NCBI GenBank assembly: GCA_050084515.1 | Contig: CM114271.1 | Span: forward strand, 41,850,001 to 41,914,000 | Direction of reading: 5' to 3' | Length of the DNA: 64,000 nt | DNA from: Blasia pusilla | Lineage: Eukaryota; Marchantiophyta; Marchantiopsida; Blasiales | Shown: positions 14,516-25,202 of the stretch, in pieces | How positions within the stretch are numbered: position 1 is the first letter of the stretch | How the letters are laid out: every line of letters starts with the position of its first letter | The notes under the pieces: generated by a model | Told to the model about the DNA's origin: nothing | What the model saw: the letters and a program-made list of their open reading frames with translations, nothing else | The model's database searches: none | Position numbers and translations under genes: made by a program

Positions 14516-16031
14516 TCATGATGTATCTGCTATCTCCATAAATATGTCGTCTAAACTATCAAATTCAGGGGTAGGCACCAAACGGCGATGAATCGTAGAA
14601 GGTTTGTTGATAATGTTAGGGGTATGATTGCGCATTCTTTCTCGCGACTTGTTAACAACTAAGTGACTCCCGAGGACTTCATTCTGGACTAAGACATCAG
14701 ATGGAGTGAATGCTGGTAATTCTTCAAGAGTAATGGAAAGAGTGGGTACTACTTCTGGAAGAGATTTAGTATGATTGTCGAATTGGCGCTTCCAATGTTT
14801 GTTGATGTAGTGGATTTCCTCGTTCATCTGCTCTTCGAAGTTCTTGCTTGCTTCGTCGACCATCTCTTTGACATCGTCCGGATCCATCTGGGCTTCATTG
14901 AGAAGCTTATGCTCTACCTCCAAGACTGCGATCCTCCCGGTAGCCTCCGTCCACTGTGCCAGTAAGTCTTTGTTCGCTTCTTGATGTTCTTGAAGCAGCT
15001 TCGAAGACTCGGCATGTTGGATCGACAACTTCTTGAATTCGGTGTGAACCTGCTGTATCTGATGTCGATACTTGTCAATGAGGTGCGAAGCCTCCTTGAT
15101 CTGCGAAACTAACTGATCCGCCCCACATTCGAGGTTAAGCGCCAAACTTTCCCATTGGCGTGCGTTCCGTGCCTCGTACTGACACTGGACCAAGTCGCTC
15201 TGAGTTTTGCGAAGCGTGGTCTGCGTTTCTTCGAGTTCCTGGTTCCGTATTTGCAGATTCGTTTACGCTACTTTCGGCCATGCCATTGGTGGTCCGCGAA
15301 GCTTGGGCTCTGCAGTTGAGGTCGTGCAAGCCTTCTAAATAATCGTCCACGGACGTCGTATCCTCGAGTTGAAGAACCCGTTGGAGTTGGTTCATGACGG
15401 GAACTGCCAATTGCAAGAACCACATCATGTCGTCTGCCGTCTGCGACATGAGACGAAGCGTAGGTTGATGATCCCTTGCCCCCGGGGTCTCATCGGAATC
15501 CTCCTTCATGATAGGTTCTGGGTCCGAGGGTGATTCAAAATTGACCCGGCCTCGCTTTGGCCGAGGCATTTCGTTGATAGCTTCATCTTTCTTCAAAGCC
15601 GAAGTGTGCGGATCTTTGCCGAGGTGCTTCGAGGGCGGGTGACCGTGGCTACCCCTGGTACTAGTTGCGCCTTTCCGTGGTAGTCGGACGGGGGTCACTT
15701 GCGACCAGTCTAACGCCTCCTCTGCGGTCAATTCCTGCTTGTGAATATAAAGGTGAATCAAGAAAGGAGATAGGAAGGACTTCGTGCTTGGATGAAGCAC
15801 GTCCACCATTCCTCGTACGTGCCCGTCCACAAAAGCAGCAAAGTTGACTCCTGGGGCTTCGGGGTCAAGGTGTTGATTCCAGATGATGTAGCACATCTTC
15901 AAGATCTTGTTAAATCCGATAGTAAGACGAGCGGATAAAACACGGTCATCGATGTTTGCAAATCGACCAAAGACAGCGGAGAGAGTGACGAAGCCTTGTA
16001 GCCGTTCCTCCCAAGCGCCGACGTGACACAC
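14516..16031 (-). pseudogene. extra 3' gene of the gypsy element (unknown plus coiled coil)
   Basis: Two overlapping frames lie in sense orientation between integrase and the 3' LTR. The upstream part (16031-15135) starts MCHVGAWEERLQGFVTLSAV and has a helical region followed by a charged, low-complexity segment. The downstream part (15193-14516) is strongly heptad-like coiled coil (LVSQIKEASHLIDKYRHQIQ and on). The coiled-coil frame stays open upstream to about 15265, past the end of the first frame, so a single roughly 500-residue protein broken by a frameshift is likely. Extra genes in this position are known in plant Tat/Athila-type elements. The function of this one is unknown. The 5' end runs into the tandem duplication at 16.02-16.50 kb, which makes the true start unclear. 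Confidence 0.6.
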
Positions 16032-16500
16032 GGCCGAAAAGTGCTAAAAGATCTTCATGTTTGACGAGCAACTCCGTGTCATACTGTACTCGGCGCGGCG
16101 GGAGCGAGATAAGTTGCGCCGTCCGATGCTGAGTGTTGGGGTGCTAAAATCAAGACCCTTCTTTCAAAATTTGCGATCGCAGACGCCGTCGTCAGAGTTC
16201 TCCGGATGTTAGAGTCCACTTGGCTTGAAAGAAAGTTTCCAACGATCGCTCCTCCAGGCGCTCAGACGTGACACAGCCGAGTGCTAAAAGATCTTCATGT
16301 TTGACGAGCAACTCCGTGTCATACTTTCGACTGGCGCAAGGGAGTCGTCCGCCGTACAGTGTTGGGGCTGAGCTCGATACCGAAGACCCTTCTTTCAAAA
16401 TTTGGCGACTGCAGACGCCGAGCGAAGCTCGCCCAGGAGTTCTCCGGATGTTAGAGTCCACTTGGCTTGAAAGAAAGTTTCCAACGATCGCTCCTCCAGC
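16020..16500. repeat. tandem duplication, about 240-bp unit, in the gypsy 3' region
   Basis: Two adjacent copies (about 16020-16262 and 16263-16500) share AGTGCTAAAAGATCTTCATG, TTGACGAGCAACTCCGTGTC, CCCTTCTTTCAAAATTT and TTCTCCGGATGTTAGAGTCC. They have diverged by small indels that shift frame relative to each other, so the start of the extra 3' gene exists in more than one version. Confidence 0.9.
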
Positions 16501-16796
16501 GCTTCGATCAGCTCCGATGACAGCTTGACCGTCGGCATCGCCGCGCTTCGCAGAATGGGGGTGGCGTCTTCGCGAGGCATGTTGCTAGGTCGATCTAGAT
16601 GGACACCGCGCTTTGGCCTGCTATGCAACTTCATGGTGATCCCATCCATGAAAATACCCGTTTGGGTACGCCAGACTGCTCTTATAGTCCGCTCCCCCCC
16701 TGTCTGTTCCTGGTCGTGGGCAAGAAACAAGAAAGTGGGCGCTTCGCAGCTTCGCCACGCTTCCCTTTCCTCACTTCCTGCGCTTCGCTGCTTCGC

Positions 16797-16936
16797 AAAG
16801 CATGGGCTGTCTGGAACCTTGGTGCTTCGCTACTTCGCGAAGCATGGGCTGTCTAGAACCTTGGTGCTTTGCTACTTCGCGAAGCATGGGCTGTCTGGAA
16901 CTTTGGTGCTTCGCTACTTCGCGAAGCACGGTATAT
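16797..16936. repeat. 42-bp minisatellite
   Basis: Just over three units of period 42 bp (CATGGGCTGTC at 16801, 16843 and 16885), joined by the GCTACTTCGCGAAGCA word, which is itself a short palindrome. Units are almost identical. As 42 is divisible by three, both strands stay open across it, which creates spurious repeat peptides. Confidence 0.95.
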
Positions 16937-17034
16937 CTTGAACTTCGTAGCCGTGACTTCGGGTTAATCAGATATCTTCGTGGCTTCGTGACTTCGCGAA
17001 GCACGGGGCGTTTGCCTACCCCCTTCCTCATGTT

Positions 17035-17613
17035 TCAGTCATCCTCAGGTTCGGGCTCATAATACCGGCGCACATGCATTCCATTGACTCGCGTGGGCAG
17101 GGATTCTCCCTGTAAGGTTTCTAATTGGAGGGATCCATTATCATAGATGGCCAATACCCGGTAGGGTCCCATCCAATTTAATTTTAATTTTCCGGGGAAC
17201 TTTAGTCGCCGGTTATCATACAATAGCACTAAGTCGCCAACATTGATAGATTGTGGCCGGAGATGTCGATCGTAACGTTTCTTACGTTCTTTTTGCACTT
17301 GGGCTGTCCGTCGTAACGTGAGCATGCGTGCTTCTTCCAACTCCACTAGAGTCTCATTCCTGTGTTCGATAACTTCGTCCGCAGCTTCCGTTCTTGTGCC
17401 CTCCAATACCCGATAAGTGGGCAACGCCCATTGAATAGGTGTTAAGGGATGTACGCCATAAGTCAAGAAGAACGGGGTGTAGTTTGTCGTCACCTTCTCA
17501 GCTGTTCGGTACGCCCATAATGCTGGGGCAATTTTTGTGTCCCAATCATAGGAATAGGTTACCGTTAATCGATTCAATATTCGGCAAATGAGGCCGTTCG
17601 ATTTTTCCGTCAA
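17035..17613 (-). pseudogene. gypsy integrase, C-terminal half
   Basis: The frame carries the end of the integrase core (WDTKIAPALWAYRTAEKVTT, then YTPFFLTYGVHPLTP) and the C-terminal module with WMGPYRVLAIYDNGSLQLE, a GPY/F-type motif. It is out of frame with the upstream polyprotein. The middle of the integrase core, between about 17850 and 17620, is interrupted by frameshifts, including around the second catalytic aspartate. A catalytically complete integrase is therefore not encoded by this copy. Confidence 0.9.
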
Positions 17614-17819
17614 CCCGTTGGCTTTAGGTTGTAGGGAGTGGTTTTCCGATGCTTAATGAGAAAGTGGGAAGTGAGAGACTCAATAGTCTGGTTCAAGAAG
17701 TGCGTCCCCCGGTCATTGACTAGTTCCAACGGACAGCCATAACGCGTGATAATCATCTCGTATAAAAACTTAGCCATGTTTCATCTTTGTCATCTTTCCG
17801 TGGCTCCGCTTCAACCATC

Positions 17820-19856
17820 TTAGTACAATAGTCCGTGGCGATAAAAATATACTTCCGCCGGGTTTGGCGAGTGGCCGGGAGATAGGGCCTCAAAGTCAAT
17901 GCCCCATTTTTCAAAAGGAGCTAGGGGCATGATGGGGACCAAAGGCCATCGCAGAGTCGCCGTGGGTCGACTCCGCCTTTGACAGGCATCACAACTCCGA
18001 ATAAAATTACCTACGTCTTTGTACATAGTCGGCCACCAATATCGTGCGGCCAAAATTTTCTTCACGGTATTTTTTACCGCATAGTGTCCACCGGAATCAG
18101 CCATATGCAGAGCTCTGATGACCTGGGGAACCTCTTCAGCTTCCAAGCATCTTCGATGCTCTACATCAGCACCTAATTTGAATAAGACCCCTTGACAGAG
18201 CTCATAAGGGCCTATCCGATGTAAAAAAACTGCGCATTCTTCCGCTGTCATCGGGGTAGGAAGTCGCAGAGTCATTAGAAAACGCAAAATATCCGCATAC
18301 AACGACTGGCTCAACCGTTCCTCTGTTATCTGGAACAGATCTTCATTGGGAAAGGTATCATCGACAGATTGGGTGAGGTCCGCGTTTGTCATCCTCAACC
18401 GGGAAAGAAAATCGGCATTGGTATGCACCTTGCCGGCACGGGTCACCACATCGAATGTGAATTCTTGTAGCAACAAGATCCACTGTGCAATGCATCCTGA
18501 CAGGTCGGCTTTCACCATTAAGGGTCTGAGTGCAAAATGATCCACATGAAAGACAAATTCGTACCCTAATAAATAGTGTCGGAACTTTTTACACGAGAAG
18601 ACCATGCCTAACGCCTCTCGTTCGGTGGTTGTATATTTCTGCTCTGCCGCCGATAGTTGTCGGCCGGCGTAGTAAATTGGAAAATCATGTTTGTGCTCAT
18701 CCAATTGGCTAAGCACTACTCCAATGGCAAATGAGGACGTGTCTACATACACGTGGAAGGGTTTGGTCCAATCGGGGGACCGAAGTACAGGAGCCTTTTG
18801 CAATGCGTCTTTTAAGGTGTCGAATGCCACTTGGCACGCTGGTGTCCACTCCCATTCGGTGGTCTTCTTAAGTAATGCAGTAAGAGCGCCTGCTTTTACC
18901 GCGTAATCTTTAATGAACCGTCGATAATACCCGACATGGCCCAAGAATCCACTCAATTCCCGGAGATTAGTGGGTGGTTCCAATGCGACGATAATATCCA
19001 CCTTGGCCTTGTCGACCTCAATTCCTTGCGCCGACACTCGGTGTCCCAGAAGAATTCCTTGTTTCATAACGATATAGGATTTGTCCGAATGAAGGGACAA
19101 ATTCACTTCGCGACAGCGTGCGAGTGTTAACTCTAACTTTTCAAGATGTTCGGCCTCCGTGCTAAAGATACACAAATCGTCTAAAAAGATTTCGACGAAC
19201 TTCCGAAGATACTCCTGGAACATGGAGATCATCATCCGTTGGAAAGTAGCTGGGGCATTGCACAACCCAAAAGGCATTACGCGATATGCGAAAGTTCCCC
19301 AGTCCGTCGTGAACGTTGTGAGGGGATGATCCTTTTCTCTTATGGATACCTGGTTGTACCCCGAATATCCGTCCAAAAAGGTATAACGCTCGTGCCCGGC
19401 CACTTTATCCAAAATACTGTCGGTGAAAGGTAGAGGATGGTGGTCTTTTAAGGTGGCCGCATTTAATTTCCGATAGTCATGGCACACTCGGATTTTGCCC
19501 GTTTGTTTTTTAGGCACAATTACGATGGGCGACACCCACTCGCTGCTTAACACCGGATAGATTATTCCTGCCTCGAGACGCTGATCAATCTCGTCCTTGA
19601 CTAACAATGAGTACTTTGGGTTCAGTCGATATTGTCGCATTCGCACCGGGACCGCGCCTTCTTTAAGATCAATTCGGTGTTCACCATATTGTGCGGGAAT
19701 GCCTCTCATTTCATCCATAGAGTATGCAAAGACATCCAAATACTCAAACAGTAGTCTTTTATATTTTATAAGTGTGGTAGGAGACAAATCCGCCGAAAGG
19801 CGTAGAGATTTTTGATCTGCAATATTGACCTGGACATAGTCCTGCTCCTGAACCAT
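17820..19856 (-). CDS. pol: gypsy reverse transcriptase - RNase H - integrase zinc domain
   Basis: A 678-residue open frame, the best preserved part of the element. From the N-terminus: a reverse transcriptase with YRKLNAATLKDHHPLPF, YSGYNQVSI, VMPFGLCNAPATFQRMM and the catalytic box as FLDDL; an RNase H with VYVDTSSFAIGVVLSQ, TTTEREALGMVFSCKKFRHY and FHVDHFALRPLM; then the integrase HHCC zinc region with HMADSGGHYA, YWWPTMYKDV and CDACQRRSRPT. The frame ends shortly after the first integrase aspartate (WGIDFEALSP) through a frameshift. It copies element RNA into DNA in virus-like particles. Order RT-RH-IN defines Ty3/gypsy. Confidence 0.95.
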   Translation of the reverse strand: MVQEQDYVQVNIADQKSLRLSADLSPTTLIKYKRLLFEYLDVFAYSMDEMRGIPAQYGEHRIDLKEGAVPVRMRQYRLNPKYSLLVKDEIDQRLEAGIIYPVLSSEWVSPIVIVPKKQTGKIRVCHDYRKLNAATLKDHHPLPFTDSILDKVAGHERYTFLDGYSGYNQVSIREKDHPLTTFTTDWGTFAYRVMPFGLCNAPATFQRMMISMFQEYLRKFVEIFLDDLCIFSTEAEHLEKLELTLARCREVNLSLHSDKSYIVMKQGILLGHRVSAQGIEVDKAKVDIIVALEPPTNLRELSGFLGHVGYYRRFIKDYAVKAGALTALLKKTTEWEWTPACQVAFDTLKDALQKAPVLRSPDWTKPFHVYVDTSSFAIGVVLSQLDEHKHDFPIYYAGRQLSAAEQKYTTTEREALGMVFSCKKFRHYLLGYEFVFHVDHFALRPLMVKADLSGCIAQWILLLQEFTFDVVTRAGKVHTNADFLSRLRMTNADLTQSVDDTFPNEDLFQITEERLSQSLYADILRFLMTLRLPTPMTAEECAVFLHRIGPYELCQGVLFKLGADVEHRRCLEAEEVPQVIRALHMADSGGHYAVKNTVKKILAARYWWPTMYKDVGNFIRSCDACQRRSRPTATLRWPLVPIMPLAPFEKWGIDFEALSPGHSPNPAEVYFYRHGLLY

Positions 19857-20102
19857 GTTTTCGGTAAACTGGAAGGTGCTATGACCTAGCTTCTCTTCCT
19901 CTCGAGTCGACCTTGGCTTGGAGGGTACTGCCTCCTCATCTATTTCATAACATTCTAAGTAATATACATTGGACGAGGACTCAGTAGCGGTGGTGTTGTC
20001 TTGATCTGACGTATAGCCGTCGTCAGTCGGTGGCGTCTCTCCTTGCGGTGGTCGAGATTTCCACGACAGCTTGATGAGCCGCTTCGAGTCCTGATTCGGC
20101 GC

Positions 20103-20795
20103 CTAGAACGTGAACCGTCGCCTTTTCCAATCTGTAGTCACTCTCGCGCCATACAGCCAGGGTCTTCCGATGAGCAAAGGATAGCCCGTCGCGGTCAGGG
20201 GCTGTAAGACTAAGTAGTCCAACATAAACAACACCCCCCCGAGCATGGTCGGAATTTGCGTGAGCTGTCCGAGGGGTCTCTTCCGGGATTGATCCGCGAG
20301 CCGCAAGTACTTGTCTGTGGGTTCGTACACCGTGTACCCTAGGGCCCGAGCTGTTTGCTCCATCATAATATTGATTCCGCTTCCGGAATCAATGGGGACC
20401 TTCTTAATAGTATGGCCCTCAATCTCCACCTCCACTTCGGGGGCTCCCAAGTCCTCGACTTTGATACGGAACAGGTCCACCACTGGCAGCTGCTTCGCTG
20501 CCTTCCTGGGTCTTTTGCGGTTGATTTTCCACTGCTGCAGGATTTTTCCGTATACTGGGTTATCCATTAGCAACTGCAGCAGGGTTATGTTGGCCGGGGT
20601 TGACGTCAAGTCCCTCAGTAAATCGTACGCTTCTAGGGTTGGCCTTTGCCTTCTCTGGGGTCTGTTTCCCCTCTGGTTCCTGGGCCTCCCGCACTTGAGC
20701 ACGGACCTGGTCCTCCACGTCCTGATGGAAGTATTTCGGATGACTTCGGTCAAAGGCCGGGTCCACATCGCCTTTGAGGATGGCTTTTCCGGCAC
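20103..20795 (-). pseudogene. gypsy retropepsin-like protease region
   Basis: The frame contains VPIDSGSGINIMMEQTARAL, an aspartic protease active-site box (DSG) followed by the usual hydrophobic stretch. Near the end is LIGRPWLYGARVTTDWKRRR, which fits the flap/ILG end of retropepsins. It lies between the zinc knuckles and reverse transcriptase, as expected. Its frame differs from the neighbouring segments, so it cannot be translated continuously with gag or pol without frameshifting; decay is the simpler reading. Confidence 0.85.
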
Positions 20796-21606
20796 GTAAG
20801 GTGTTCACCGCTTTGTTCTTGGGCTCCCGAGCTTCGCGCGAAGACGAAGCACCCTTCTTTACCTTTGGGGTCCCCGCGGTTTGACTCTTTGATCTCGTGG
20901 TGACCGCCAACACTGTTTCTTGAAATTCTTTGGGCCAGTCCGATGATTCTTCGTTGGCCCCTTGGGTCGAGTCTTCCTCGCTGATGGTGACTCGCTTTGG
21001 TCTCGGGGACACTACTTCTTCCACCCGAACCAGTTGTACATTTACATCGTTCTTGGGCTTTGGTTGAGCCGCTGGATTATTTACATACCTGACCAACAAA
21101 CGTGGGACCTTAGGCTCCGGGCATTCCACGGCCGTGTGCCCGCCCTTCTTGCAGTTCCCGCATAAGGGATTGAGTCCCCACTGGTTGCTTCGGGTTTGGG
21201 CAATTATTGGCCCAGTGGTCTGCTGCGCCACAGTTATAACAACAATTTCTCTTGATGGGTGGCGTGAAGGCCGCCGCACCCATAATCTGTCTCACGGGTC
21301 TCTGTTCCCCGTATTCCGGAGGTACATACCGCATGATCCAGCTTCTTCCAGGGTTTGGGGGTGGCACCGCTTGCACGGCATAGCACCCTTCCCACTGTTC
21401 TGGTTCATACCATCCTTCTTCAATAGGGGCCTCTTCCTGGACCCATCGCAGATCTCACGAGCAAGGCATTCTTGTACAGTATGCCCCTGGGTTCCACAAC
21501 TACTACACCAAACGTTGGGCCTCATCAGCCCGGGTCGTCTTCTGGAGTCCTTCTGGGCCGCCAGATGTACCTTCAACTCAGCCATTTGTTTACTGAGTTC
21601 CTCCAT
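20560..21606 (-). pseudogene. gypsy nucleocapsid region with three CCHC knuckles
   Basis: Three CX2CX4HX4C zinc knuckles occur in series on the minus strand: CSSCGTQGHTVQEC (about 21.52 kb), CYNCGAADHWANNC (about 21.24 kb) and CGNCKKGGHTAVEC (about 21.15 kb). They are spread over different reading frames, so at least one frameshift separates them. Downstream is a basic, proline-rich linker leading to the protease. Nucleocapsid knuckles bind element RNA. Three in a row is more than the usual one or two. Confidence 0.85.
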
Positions 21607-21839
21607 GGCCGATTTTCCGGCCTTCCTTGCCGTCCCTCTTACCGGACTTTCCGACCGCTGAGGACGACGCTTGGTACTTGGTCAGGGTTTAGTCTGGTGC
21701 TTGGGGAGCGATGACGCTTTTGCTCTTCCCTTTCCTTTTAGCTTTTACCTCCTCGCTCCGAGTCCGAGGACTCGGACTAATCCTCTGTAGAGGATTCCGT
21801 GTCGGTGGAGGACGCTTCGTCTTCGGACGAAGCACTAGT

Positions 21840-22388
21840 CTACGACGCCCCTCTTCGTTGGTGACGCCGTCTTCGTGTTCGGCGGGACTTTTTTGAAGCT
21901 TCGTACGCCTCAACAGAGGCTATGACTGCCTCTAGGGAATCCCGTTGACCTCTCCGGCAATACCTATCCATTTCTTTGGACAAGCCAGACACGAACCAAT
22001 CTACCAATTGGGAGGTAGTCGTGTGTTCTAGCTTATTCACAAGGCTCCAGAACCGTTGGGTATATTCCCGGAGAGTTTCCTTCTTTCTTCGCTTCAGGTC
22101 GCGAAGCTTTGTAAGAAGCCTGTCCTCGAACTCCAAGTCACGGAACTCATGTAGGAAGGATTCCACGACCCTTTTCCATGTCTCCGTGACTTCTGCTCCA
22201 AGACCTTCATACCACTGGCTTGCTCGCTTCTTGAGCAGGCCCGGGAAGACTCGTAACAAATCCTCCTCTGCCCCTTCCCCGTTGGCTTTTGCGACATGGG
22301 TGAATTCAAGAATAACGTTATCCACATCGTCTCGTCGGCCTCCAGCAAAGGTGGGGTACCTTAGCAGAGTTTTTCTAGTGTTGGCCAT
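21840..22388 (-). CDS. gag: gypsy gag, capsid part
   Basis: From an ATG at 22388 the product starts MANTRKTLLRYPTFAGGRRD. It shows a typical plant Gag capsid pattern: ASQWYEGLG, then TWKRVVESFLHEF, LRDLKRRKKETLREYTQRFW and LVDWFVSGLSKEM. It ends with a basic tail. It forms the particle shell. The frame stops before the zinc knuckles, which in an intact element would be fused to it, so this copy is truncated by a stop or frameshift at about 21.84 kb. An open stretch upstream (22394-22723) lacks an ATG and is not assigned. Confidence 0.9.
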   Translation of the reverse strand: MANTRKTLLRYPTFAGGRRDDVDNVILEFTHVAKANGEGAEEDLLRVFPGLLKKRASQWYEGLGAEVTETWKRVVESFLHEFRDLEFEDRLLTKLRDLKRRKKETLREYTQRFWSLVNKLEHTTTSQLVDWFVSGLSKEMDRYCRRGQRDSLEAVIASVEAYEASKKSRRTRRRRHQRRGAS

Positions 22389-23127
22389 GGGTACTACTCT
22401 CCTGCTGGCTCCCGGGCTTGATGCTCGAGAGGGAGGAGGTAAAGGTGCCGCCCGAGGTGCTCTGATCGGCTCCTCGCTCCTTGACTCTCCAAAGGGATCC
22501 CAGGACGACTCTTCGTCCGACTGCGAACTGGCAGGGGACGTAGTGGGAAATTTGTCCCTTTCTTTCTTCTTGGTCTTCGTCTTTGGACGAGGACGAAGAC
22601 TCGGAGACGAACCAGGGGGTCTTCAAGCCGGTTGCTCTTCCTGCTGCCTACTGCGCCGATCGGCTCGCTGCTCTCGCGAAGAGGGCTGAGAGCCTTCCAT
22701 AAGTCTCTTGGGGGATTTGGCAACTCGCAATCACCCCCACGGTGGCGATAGGGAAAGGGTCCATGGATGGAGGTTAACTACTGATTCTTTTTACATCTGG
22801 GAGGAGGGTGCCTGGTGCTCCTATGCTTCTGCCAGTTTTCCTCCCATAGATGAAGTACCGGGTTTTCACCAAGTACAACTATAGTCCATGGGCAAAGCAC
22901 CGTTCGGCGACCGGTTCTTTGACCATTCTAATTAGTTGGCCTATCTTCTCTAGCACCAATGCAGCAACTGTATTGTTATCTTCAAGCATACATTGTCTTA
23001 CAGGGGTCGCTAGAGCTAGCCGATGGTCTTTAGTAAGAATTAGAATGTGGGTTGTCTAGGAGCGAAGCTTCTTTCTCCGTTCCCTGCTTCCCCATGGGTC
23101 TTTCTCTCCCTTCTCAGCCAAGGATAT

Positions 23128-23147
23128 GATCCCCGGCAGTGGCGCCA
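23128..23147 (-). other. gypsy primer binding site (tRNA-Asp)
   Basis: On the minus strand the site reads TGGCGCCACTGCCGGGGATC. It matches the complement of the 3' end of plant tRNA-Asp(GUC) at 18 of 20 bases, judged from memory of that tRNA. It lies 17 bp inside the 5' LTR, a little further than usual. Confidence 0.8.
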
Positions 23148-23164
23148 AAAAGTCTTCGTCCATA

Positions 23165-24368
23165 TGTAATGTCTAAGTGTTTTTTATTTACAGTCAATTA
23201 TAGAGTTCGATCCCCAAGAGGATCATTGTTGGATGAAAAGAGAGTATAAAGTGATGATTATGTTGTAAAAGTGTAATTGGTTATGTAATTCAAATGCAGT
23301 ATTCAGTATCAGCTTCCGATCCTTCTTAGTACCTATGTTTTCTTCTTCAATTCTCTCGAGTGGAGTTTAAAGGACGCTCAAGCAATTTGTTCTCTCATCA
23401 TCTCGGAACCTCATAGAGACCTCAAGAATAAAGCTGGCTTCTCCTAATTTTGGAACTCAATCCGTCGGGGCAGGTTACTCTCTGTCAAACAGATTTCATA
23501 CAACTTTATATTGATTATTCCATTGATGAGAAAGGTTCGCCTGATTCACTCTTCATTCGGCAGACCCAAAAAGAATGTTCAGACATAAGCATCGCACATC
23601 AGAATGAATGAATGAATGAATGCTTTTTTGCTCCATCAAGAATTGGAAGACTTCAAAGTATCTACAAGCTCGAGAGGGTACAACTCTCTTGCTCGGACCA
23701 TTCTACAAAGATAAGGACTTCATGAGCGAATGATGCTAATAGCTTCTATCTTGTTTCTTAAATATTCTCGAGAGTAGGATCGTTTCTATGATCCGAAGCG
23801 TTCTTGATGAAGGGTGTGTCTTTTCAATATCTGTAACTACTTAGATCTATGGTTCTCTTAGCTTTTCCTCGATCCCCTATGAATCCGCGGTACAAAATCG
23901 TCCTAACTACCAATTTGATACAAAGGGTCGCGCCCTTTCCTAGTCATTCTCAGTAAACTATGTGTCGTTTCGAATCTCAATCATGCCGAGCTTCGCTGTG
24001 CTAAATTTCCGGAGGACGAAGTTCTTCCTTCTTCTTCGTGCTTCGTGCTTCGCTCTTTGTTCTTTGTGCTTTGTGCTTCGTGCTTCGTTCAAGAGCGAGG
24101 TACTTCGTATATAGAGCTTCGTTGAGCTTCATTAGACTTTGTTAAGTTTCGCTGAGCTTCGCGTTGATCCTTTATACTTCTTTACAGCTTTTGATTCTCC
24201 TCTAAGGCAAATCCTTGATCTTTATCTCTCTGCCTTGTCTTCGGAGCTTGGTGATTCACTTATTCTTCTTCATAATAATAGATAATCATAATCAAAATCA
24301 TAATATACAAGAGTCTTCGTTGAATAAAAAGATATATTCTTCAAGATTACAAAATTGTGGGTATCACA
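23165..24368 (-). repeat. gypsy 5' LTR
   Basis: 1204 bp, same length as the 3' LTR and about 98-99 percent identical by eye. Differences include small compensating indels near 23700, 23870 and 23945. It would carry the element promoter. Confidence 0.97.
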
Positions 24369-24373
24369 CCACA

Positions 24374-24954
24374 CTCTAGAAATCTCTCGAAGAATAGACC
24401 ATGGTCAAGTTACTCTCCCAAGAGGGGTGATCCACTCTCATTGGAAGAGCAAGCAATCCCAAAGCCATACACTCAAGAGAGACACGAGAGACTCAAGATG
24501 TGGAATAGAAGGTGATGAACCCTTGAAGGTCCCTCCTCTTTATATACTCACAAGGGATCCAGAAGAGTACGAAATAGAACTTATCTTATCTTGTGCCACA
24601 TGGCTTTCTCTCAAGGCTTAGCCAATCACATTTTGACACAAGTAGATTTCCTCTTATCTCTTCCAAAATATCCTCTTTTATCCACATGATATTTTCCAAA
24701 TTACCCCAACTAACCTAGCCACCAACCAAGACTACTTTTGCTTTTCATTAAAGCAACTATTTTACTTTTATAAAGTCATCTTTTATTTATTACCTCCTTT
24801 TCCTAAAGTTGGGCCTGCATAAAAGAGGCACCATAAAGAGGTTTAAACATAAGAATCTCCTTTTTCTAAGTCAATTTACTTAATACTAATGAAACTCTAT
24901 CTAACACTTAATGACGAAGGAGTTTACACATTGGTTGATTTTACTATACGACAC
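24374..24954. other. unassigned flank of the gypsy insertion
   Basis: AT-rich sequence with no supported gene. Its first part resembles 13143-13186 on the other side of the element. Confidence 0.5.
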
Positions 24955-25075
24955 CGTTGCAGTTGTTTTGTACTCCTGAAAGGTCAGCCTACTTTGAATA
25001 GCCGCCGTTGCAGTTGTTTTGTACTTTTCAAAGGTGAGCCTACTCACAATAGCCGCCGTAGTGGATGTTTGGTGG
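24955..25075. repeat. TAGCCGCC array, inner part of left arm
   Basis: Two units with AATAGCCGCCGTTGCAGTTG, TTTTGTACTCCTGAAAGG and GAGCCTACTCACAATAGCCG, in the same orientation as 11830-12590. It lies just upstream of the MULE coding region. Confidence 0.85.
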
Positions 25076-25202
25076 ACAAAATATAAGTTTTCATTTATGA
25101 TTTGTATCGACGTGGCATAGTCATCAGCCGTAATGAAAGTTAGATTGATCAACAACCTTTCGGTCATCATGTGCAGTAAGGAGGCATGCCAAGCGGATAT
25201 AA

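Larger units (their letters stand above)
13273..24368 (-). mobile_element. Ty3/gypsy LTR retrotransposon, full length, transcribed on minus strand
   Basis: The element is 11,096 bp and bounded by two 1204-bp LTRs that both run TGTAATG...TATCACA on the plus strand. The 5-bp target duplication CCACA is at 13268-13272 and 24369-24373. In element orientation (minus) the order is LTR, tRNA-Asp primer site, gag, three zinc knuckles, protease, reverse transcriptase, RNase H, integrase, an extra 3' gene, polypurine tract, LTR. The LTRs differ at roughly 15-20 positions, so insertion was fairly recent. The coding region nevertheless has several frame breaks, so this copy is probably not autonomous. 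The integrase has a GPY/F-type end and no chromodomain was seen. This, with the tRNA-Asp primer and extra 3' gene, suggests the non-chromoviral Tat/Athila side of the family, which is an inference. Confidence 0.97.

Noticed and set aside
16525-17062. Plus-strand repeat peptides with MGCLEPWCFATSRS
   Set aside because: They come from a 42-bp minisatellite antisense to the gypsy element; the unit length is divisible by three, so frames stay open by chance.
20311-20799. 162-codon plus-strand frame
   Set aside because: It lies antisense to the gypsy protease region, which has clear domain motifs on the minus strand.
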